From Candidatus Staskawiczbacteria bacterium RIFCSPHIGHO2_01_FULL_39_25 (lineage in GTDB: Bacteria; Patescibacteriota; Minisyncoccia; Minisyncoccales; Staskawiczbacteraceae): 41,204 bases of DNA. The DNA lies in the NCBI GenBank assembly GCA_001820095.1, contig MHOO01000009.1, positions 1 to 41,204 on the forward strand. Direction: 5' to 3'. Of this stretch, positions 35,898 to 41,204 are shown in pieces. The notes beneath the pieces are model-generated. The model saw nothing but the letters and a program-made list of their open reading frames with translations, was not told the origin of the DNA and did no database searches. The position numbers and the translations under genes were made by a program. Each line of letters starts with the position of its first letter. Position 1 is the stretch's first letter.

Positions 35898-37028
35898 ATG
35901 AAAGAAGTTATTGCTAAAAAAACAGTAAAGGAAATTTCAAATGCGCCGGGAATCGGCTCAATTGTGGAAGGCAAGGTGGTTGCGAGAGACCGATCATCTC
36001 TTTACATTGATTTGGGCAACCAAGGCACCGGCATCATTTATGGAAGAGAGTTCTATGAAGTTAAAGATGCGATAAAAAACCTGCAAATAGGAGATACAAT
36101 TTTTGCAAAAATTGTTGAACTGGAAAATGAGGATGGCTACCGGGAGCTTTCCATGCGCGACGCCACCAAAGAAATTAACTGGCAGAAACTGGCAGGAATG
36201 AAAGAAAAAGAAGAAATCATCAAGGTAAAAATAACCGGAGTCAATAAGGGCGGCTTGCTAACAAATATCAACAATATTCCCGCTTTCTTGCCGGTTTCCC
36301 AATTATCTCCGGAAAACTACCCCAGGGTTGCCGATGCCGATAAAGCCAAGATATTAAAAGAACTGCAAAAATTCATCGGTAAAACCTTAGAAGTTAAAAT
36401 ACTGGATTTATTGGCAGCGGAAAACAAATTGATTTTATCTGAAAAAGCAAAAACCGAGCAAGCCATTAAAAAAATCCTTACGAACTATAAGAAAGGAGAT
36501 GTTATTGAAGGAAAAATCACCGGCATTGCAGATTTTGGCGTATTCATACGGTTTCCGCTCGCTAGTGAGCCAGCTACGCAGAACTCCGCGGAAATTAACG
36601 TGGAAACAAGCGGAAATGAAAAAAAGGACGAGAGCATTGAAGGATTGATCCATATTTCAGAATTAGATTGGCAACTGGTTCAAAACCCTACGGAAATTGT
36701 GAAAGTAGGCGAAACGGTAAAAGCCCAGATTATAGACATCCATAACAACCAGGTGTTTCTTTCGCTAAAAAGCTTAAAGCAAAACCCCTGGGAAGAAGTT
36801 GAAAAAAATCATAAAAAAGGCGATATTATTAAAGGAAAAGTTATCTCTTTCAGCCCGTTTGGAGCATTTATTGAAGTAATGCCCAAGATACGGGGGTTAT
36901 GCCATATCTCTGAATTTGCATCCCAGAAGGAAATGGAAGAATCCCTAAAAGCAGGCGAGAGCTATAGCTTCGAAATTTTACTCATAGAGCCCAAAGAGCA
37001 CCGCATGAGCCTGAAATTGGCAAAATAA
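35898..37028 (+). CDS. rpsA: S1 RNA-binding domain protein (30S ribosomal protein S1-like)
   Basis: Four S1-type repeats, e.g. GDVIEGKITGIADFGVFIRF...IEGLIHISEL and GDIIKGKVISFSPFGAFIEV...GLCHISE. Confidence 0.88.
   Translation: MKEVIAKKTVKEISNAPGIGSIVEGKVVARDRSSLYIDLGNQGTGIIYGREFYEVKDAIKNLQIGDTIFAKIVELENEDGYRELSMRDATKEINWQKLAGMKEKEEIIKVKITGVNKGGLLTNINNIPAFLPVSQLSPENYPRVADADKAKILKELQKFIGKTLEVKILDLLAAENKLILSEKAKTEQAIKKILTNYKKGDVIEGKITGIADFGVFIRFPLASEPATQNSAEINVETSGNEKKDESIEGLIHISELDWQLVQNPTEIVKVGETVKAQIIDIHNNQVFLSLKSLKQNPWEEVEKNHKKGDIIKGKVISFSPFGAFIEVMPKIRGLCHISEFASQKEMEESLKAGESYSFEILLIEPKEHRMSLKLAK
36552..36594. repeat. palindromic insertion inside the S1 gene
   Basis: TTTCCGC ... GCTCGCTAGTGAGC ... 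GCGGAAA nested stems. Confidence 0.65.
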
Positions 37029-37038
37029 GTAATATACC

Positions 37039-37067
37039 AAAAAATCGCCTCGTGGGCGATTTTTTGG
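37039..37067 (+). terminator. intrinsic terminator
   Basis: AAAAAATCGCC TCGTG GGCGATTTTTT. Confidence 0.8.
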
Positions 37068-37098
37068 TATATTAGTATAATAGATAAAAAATAACCTT

Positions 37099-39315
37099 AT
37101 GGAGGAAATTTTTAATCATAAAGAAATTGAAAAAAAGATCAAGTTGATGTGGGAAAAAAGCAATATTTTTTCTCCAAAAATAGAAAAAACCAAAAAGCCA
37201 TTTTCTATTTTTCTAGTGCCACCTAACGCCAGTGGTCCTATGCATATCGGAAACGCTTTGATGGTTGCAATGCAAGATATTCTGGCCAGATACCACCGAT
37301 CCAATGGAGAGCCAACCCTTTGGATTCCATCCACTGATCACGGAGGATACGAAACACAGGTAAGCTTTGAACGGGAACTTGAAAAAAACGGCAAAGATAA
37401 AGCAGATTATACCAATAAGGAACTTTTTTTGAAAATTAAAAAATTCGTTGAGGATAATAACGATATTATAAAAAACCAGTTAACAACACTGGGCGCAAGT
37501 GTGGACTGGAGCCGCTTCCGCTTTACCATGGACAACCAATCCCTGTTATCGGTTGACCAGACATTTAAAAAAATGATCCGGAATAATTTACTCTACCGGC
37601 GGCAATATATGGTGAATTATTGCCCTTCTTGCGCAACTTTTTTGGCAGAGATTGAATTGAAGGAAGCTGAAAAAAAGACACCGCTTTATTATATAAAATT
37701 CGATCGAAAGGACGGCACCGGGCACGTCACTTTAAAAATTACCCGCCCGGAATTCCTTTTTTCCGTCAGCCATGTACTAGTGCACCCCAACGACCAAAAA
37801 CACTCTCAATATATCGGAAAAACGCTTATCAATCCGGTAACCGGACAGTCAGTAGAAGTCATTGTGAGTAAAAGAAAATGGAATCCGGAAAAAGCAGAAG
37901 AATTCTTATCTCCCTTTTGCCCGTCTTTTAAAAGCTACGATTATCAATATACCCTCCGAAATTCACTGCCAAGTCGTAATCTGCTGGACTGGCAAGGAAA
38001 TATGATTGAAAGATATCCCGGATTAAAACCATCGGAAGCAAGAATTCAGGAAATCTCTTTATTAGAAAAAAACGGCAGCATTGAAAGTATTAACGAATCC
38101 TATACTGAGCCCGTTCTACTTTGTAAAAAAGGCCACACAACCGAAAACCTTATCGTATTCACCTGGTTTTTAAGTATTGACGACCCAAAAAATCCTCTGA
38201 GAAAACCTGCTATGCAGGCAGTAGAAAAAGAAGACTTCATAGTTTTCCCCCACTGGAAAAAGAAAGGGCTTATTGAATGGATGGGAAAAATGAGTGATTG
38301 GCCGATTGCTCGCCAGAATGTATGGGGAATTAGAATCCCCATTTTTTACGATGTTTCAGAACCAAAACATTTTATGGTTTGGTTTGTCGATAAGCGAGGA
38401 AAGCGACAATACGGCAACCTAAAAGATTTCTTGGAGCAGGGAATTACACTTGACGAAATCCACGAGGGTCTTGAGCGCATTTATGCTGGCGAAAAAGCAA
38501 TGTGGGCTTTGGAACAAGAGCCAGGCAAACCTTATTTGCCCGAAACTGACACGTTTGACACCTGGTTTTCTTCCGGACAGTGGGCAACCATCGTTTTTGG
38601 TGAACAAAATAGTGCCGACTTTTCCTATTTCTACCCCAGTGATTCGATTGTTATCGGACATGACTTGTTGCGATTGTCAGTTTCACGGAAAATACTACTA
38701 AGTTTTTACGCAACAAAAAAACTGCCGTTCAGGTTTGTGTATTTGCATCCGCTATTAAAAGGCCAAGACGGACAAAAAATGAGCAAGAGTATTGGAAACA
38801 CCGTATCGCTGGAACATTATCTTGAAAAATTCGGAGCCGATGCAACAAGAATGGCGCTTGTGTCTTATATTGCATCCCAAGAAGATTTTTATTTTTCAGA
38901 ACAAACATTGGAAACTTTTCAAGATTTTTCCCGCCGGCTTTGGAAACTAGGCAATGTTGTAGGTTCAATGAGTAAATATAAACTTAACGAAGATGCAAAT
39001 CTAATCTTGTCTCCTGAAGATGAACGGTTATTGCTAGAAATGGAAAAACTTGCCAAAACGATAGGTTCATATATTAAAAAATATATGTTTTCATCTGCAC
39101 AGGAAAAAGTTTGCAGCTTTCTTGCAGAGTTGGAAAAATATATGGAGTCAATGCAATCTGAAGGTGATATTGAAACTTCTATAACATTACTATATAAGAT
39201 GTATGAAAAATATTTAATCATATTGCATCCTTTTATGCCCTTCATGACAGAGGAATTATATGGAAATTTATATAAAAAATCTCCGCTAGCAGCTCTATGC
39301 GCTGGCCCCAATTAA
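37099..39315 (+). CDS. divergent valyl-tRNA synthetase paralog
   Basis: GPMHIGNALMVAMQDILARYH, WIPSTDHGGYETQV, DTFDTWFSSGQW, GQKMSKSIGN; editing motifs degenerate. Confidence 0.85.
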   Translation: MEEIFNHKEIEKKIKLMWEKSNIFSPKIEKTKKPFSIFLVPPNASGPMHIGNALMVAMQDILARYHRSNGEPTLWIPSTDHGGYETQVSFERELEKNGKDKADYTNKELFLKIKKFVEDNNDIIKNQLTTLGASVDWSRFRFTMDNQSLLSVDQTFKKMIRNNLLYRRQYMVNYCPSCATFLAEIELKEAEKKTPLYYIKFDRKDGTGHVTLKITRPEFLFSVSHVLVHPNDQKHSQYIGKTLINPVTGQSVEVIVSKRKWNPEKAEEFLSPFCPSFKSYDYQYTLRNSLPSRNLLDWQGNMIERYPGLKPSEARIQEISLLEKNGSIESINESYTEPVLLCKKGHTTENLIVFTWFLSIDDPKNPLRKPAMQAVEKEDFIVFPHWKKKGLIEWMGKMSDWPIARQNVWGIRIPIFYDVSEPKHFMVWFVDKRGKRQYGNLKDFLEQGITLDEIHEGLERIYAGEKAMWALEQEPGKPYLPETDTFDTWFSSGQWATIVFGEQNSADFSYFYPSDSIVIGHDLLRLSVSRKILLSFYATKKLPFRFVYLHPLLKGQDGQKMSKSIGNTVSLEHYLEKFGADATRMALVSYIASQEDFYFSEQTLETFQDFSRRLWKLGNVVGSMSKYKLNEDANLILSPEDERLLLEMEKLAKTIGSYIKKYMFSSAQEKVCSFLAELEKYMESMQSEGDIETSITLLYKMYEKYLIILHPFMPFMTEELYGNLYKKSPLAALCAGPN

Positions 39316-39327
39316 AAAATATAATTA

Positions 39328-39358
39328 AACGGGCCGGACTACTATTGCAGTCCGGCCC
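39328..39358 (+). terminator. intrinsic terminator
   Basis: GGGCCGGACT ... AGTCCGGCCC followed by TTATT. Confidence 0.7.
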
Positions 39359-39381
39359 TTATTGACCGTGGGGGTGTTTTC

Positions 39382-39990
39382 CTACACCACCTCAAACACC
39401 AGCTCAAATTCCCCGTTTTCGGTAATGGTGAGATGCCGCTCCGCTTTCTTGGGACTCTGCGATTCTCCTGCGAGAATCGGCTGTCCGTTTGGATCAAGGA
39501 GCCAATCGGGCTGATCACTATTGATGCTCAATGCCCGCATCTGGTCGGGATCCCGGCCTTCCTTGAGATACTGATTGTTGTACCCCATCGTCCGGTAGCT
39601 CGCCATGGCGCAAACTTGGCCGAGCACTTCCGTCATTTCCTTGAAAGGGCGTGGGTTATCCCATTCAATATCTCGATCGGGGCAAAGCATGAAGCGGAGC
39701 GTGACCTTGTCGTCCTTCTCTTCACATGAAGCGGAAAAGACGACGAAGTTGTGTTCGCAAAAGAGCTTGTCAAACATTTCCTTCAGCCCACAGTTACATG
39801 TGGATTGAAGGAAGATTTCTCCTTTCGGCTGAGCAGCGCGCTGCGCACTATTCATGCCGCTGCCCTCCTTTCGGATGTCGCCGTATTCCCGGAAATAGTT
39901 CTTCAGGAAGTTGAGGGCATGTTTGCGCCATACCCAAACCGGAATACGGAAGATGAACACGACAGACAGAACGTTCGCGATACTGACCAT
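39382..39990 (-). CDS. hypothetical membrane-anchored protein (about 202 aa)
   Basis: ATG at 39990 preceded by AAGGAG; N-terminal hydrophobic segment; GC-rich relative to the backbone. Confidence 0.65.
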   Translation of the reverse strand: MVSIANVLSVVFIFRIPVWVWRKHALNFLKNYFREYGDIRKEGSGMNSAQRAAQPKGEIFLQSTCNCGLKEMFDKLFCEHNFVVFSASCEEKDDKVTLRFMLCPDRDIEWDNPRPFKEMTEVLGQVCAMASYRTMGYNNQYLKEGRDPDQMRALSINSDQPDWLLDPNGQPILAGESQSPKKAERHLTITENGEFELVFEVV

Positions 39991-40013
39991 TCTAAACTCC
40001 TTAAACAAGGGAT

Positions 40014-40065
40014 ATTTCACACGATCCTACCAATAAATAGGCTTACAGGCAAAATCGTGTGAAAT
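40014..40065. repeat. 12-bp inverted repeat in the 5' region of the 39382-39990 gene
   Basis: ATTTCACACGAT (40014-40025) and ATCGTGTGAAAT (40054-40065). Confidence 0.8.
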
Positions 40066-40131
40066 GTTATTAAAAGAGCTATTCTTATCCTATTTTTTAA
40101 TTATACACCTATTAATTTTTATTGTCAATAC

Positions 40132-40158
40132 TTGACAAATATTTAATATTTCTATAAT
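40132..40158 (+). promoter_or_regulatory. sigma70-like promoter for the NYN gene
   Basis: TTGACA (40132-40137), 15-nt spacer, TATAAT (40153-40158). Confidence 0.5.
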
Positions 40159-40203
40159 ATTAATACAGTTCATTTTACTGGGCACCTAACACATGAGGGA
40201 AAA

Positions 40204-41025
40204 ATGCAGCTATCCATCATTGGTGACTACGAAAACTTGCGGTGGGCAATACAGGACAAAGAGGCGCGGGAAAAAAACCCTATTTCAATGGAAACTGTTA
40301 CCGGTGAAATCATTGAAAAAGGACTGGCCCTTGGAGAAATCCATGATTTTCGCTTTTTTATTCCAGCCTACTTTAATGGCACTTCTTGGCGCCTGATAAA
40401 CGCTTTGATGTGTAAATTTGGGGTGAAGGTTGAAGTTTGCCCGGTCTTAACGGAACAAGCTGGCAACCTGGGAGGAATGAAAGACGCAGTAGACTTTGCC
40501 GTTTTGGAATGGATCAAAGACCATTTACACAAGAACGTCGCCCCGAAGCAAATCATCTTTGTCAGCGGGGATGGCCATTGGATCATGTCAGGTAATGCCG
40601 CCAAAATGAAGGATAAAAAAGTGCAGTTTTGGTCTTTGGATTCTTCAAATGTACATGGGACCATCTTGCGCCAAGAAGAGTTCCGGGAGGTCAAAATCAA
40701 GGCTTCATCCACGCTTTTGGCCGGAGACAACCCGTTCTTCCAAACCTTAAATAAGCTGATCGACGGCAAAGAAATTAATGGACAAGATAGTGCCAATCTG
40801 AAAATGATGGCAAGAATCGCCCAATCCGATCTGAATGGAAGTTCAGAAACGGATGACGTATCCTCCCTAATAAGCACGAACTTGGGCATCAGCCCAAAAG
40901 AAGCCCTTGCTTTACTGGAGGCGTTGATGGCTCTGGATATTGCCAGGATCCATCCGGCGATAAAAAGGGTTATCAATATCGATAAATCCCATCACCTTTT
41001 TGAATGGCTGCAGGTCTACAAATAG
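40204..41025 (+). CDS. NYN (PIN-like) domain ribonuclease-type protein
   Basis: GDYENL N-terminus; GMKDAVDFAVLEWIKDHL and IIFVSGDGHW acidic motifs; GAGGG RBS. Confidence 0.78.
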   Translation: MQLSIIGDYENLRWAIQDKEAREKNPISMETVTGEIIEKGLALGEIHDFRFFIPAYFNGTSWRLINALMCKFGVKVEVCPVLTEQAGNLGGMKDAVDFAVLEWIKDHLHKNVAPKQIIFVSGDGHWIMSGNAAKMKDKKVQFWSLDSSNVHGTILRQEEFREVKIKASSTLLAGDNPFFQTLNKLIDGKEINGQDSANLKMMARIAQSDLNGSSETDDVSSLISTNLGISPKEALALLEALMALDIARIHPAIKRVINIDKSHHLFEWLQVYK

Positions 41026-41070
41026 CTAGCAATAACAATTGAGAAAAATCATAATCCATAGTTTTTCCAA

Positions 41071-41100
41071 AGATTCAGAATGTTCTGGATCTTTTTTTTT
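41071..41100 (+). terminator. intrinsic terminator of the NYN gene
   Basis: AGATTCAGAA TG TTCTGGATCT TTTTTTT. Confidence 0.75.
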
Positions 41101-41125
41101 GCAAACACGACGTGGGCTGTAATAC

Positions 41126-41165
41126 GGAAATGATAATGTCACACTTGAGGGAAATAGAAATGTCA
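41126..41165 (-). repeat. transposon-end-like motif pair at the right window edge
   Basis: GGAAATGATAATGTCA (41126-41141) and GGAAATAGAAATGTCA (41150-41165), reverse complements of the left-edge TGACATT motif family. Confidence 0.6.
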
Positions 41166-41204
41166 TAGTAAGTCTGTGTGGTACGGTAAGTTAATAGTAT
41201 TAAC

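Noticed and set aside
37-41165. The whole window as one 41-kb transposon
   Set aside because: Content is core housekeeping with no transposase and no convincing target-site duplication; a contig bounded by repeats is simpler, though not proven.

Overview
The 41.2 kb window is AT-rich and reads as bacterial. The compact gene complement and the run of tandem small two-TM pilin-like genes suggest a Patescibacteria/CPR-type genome (inference). The backbone is housekeeping: recO, ileS, argS, a UMP-kinase-like gene, class I RNR (nrdA, nrdB), recG, tsaD, valS, gyrA with an in-frame LAGLIDADG intein, an rpsA-like S1 protein, a second divergent ValRS-like gene, PrsW, Hsp20, seven tandem T4SS-pilin-like ORFs and five clear tRNAs. 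The observations most worth a second look are: (1) degenerate 7-bp-period repeats at about ten places, both between genes and in frame inside ileS, recG and tsaD (twice); (2) a 312-bp structured element (11029-11340) closed by a 32-bp inverted repeat, with two hairpins whose loops are perfectly complementary over 9 nt; (3) a ValRS paralog with HIGN instead of HIGH and a degenerate editing domain; (4) a GyrA intein at VVGE/CMGKYHPHGD; (5) an NrdB with the Phe and Glu substitutions typical of class Ic R2; (6) palindromic insertions inside tsaD, valS and rpsA; (7) a MITE-like imperfect palindrome with 8-bp flanking direct repeats just upstream of nrdA; (8) an odd tRNA-like cloverleaf plus inverted transposon-end-like motifs at the window edges. 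All calls are from reading the sequence; no searches were run.
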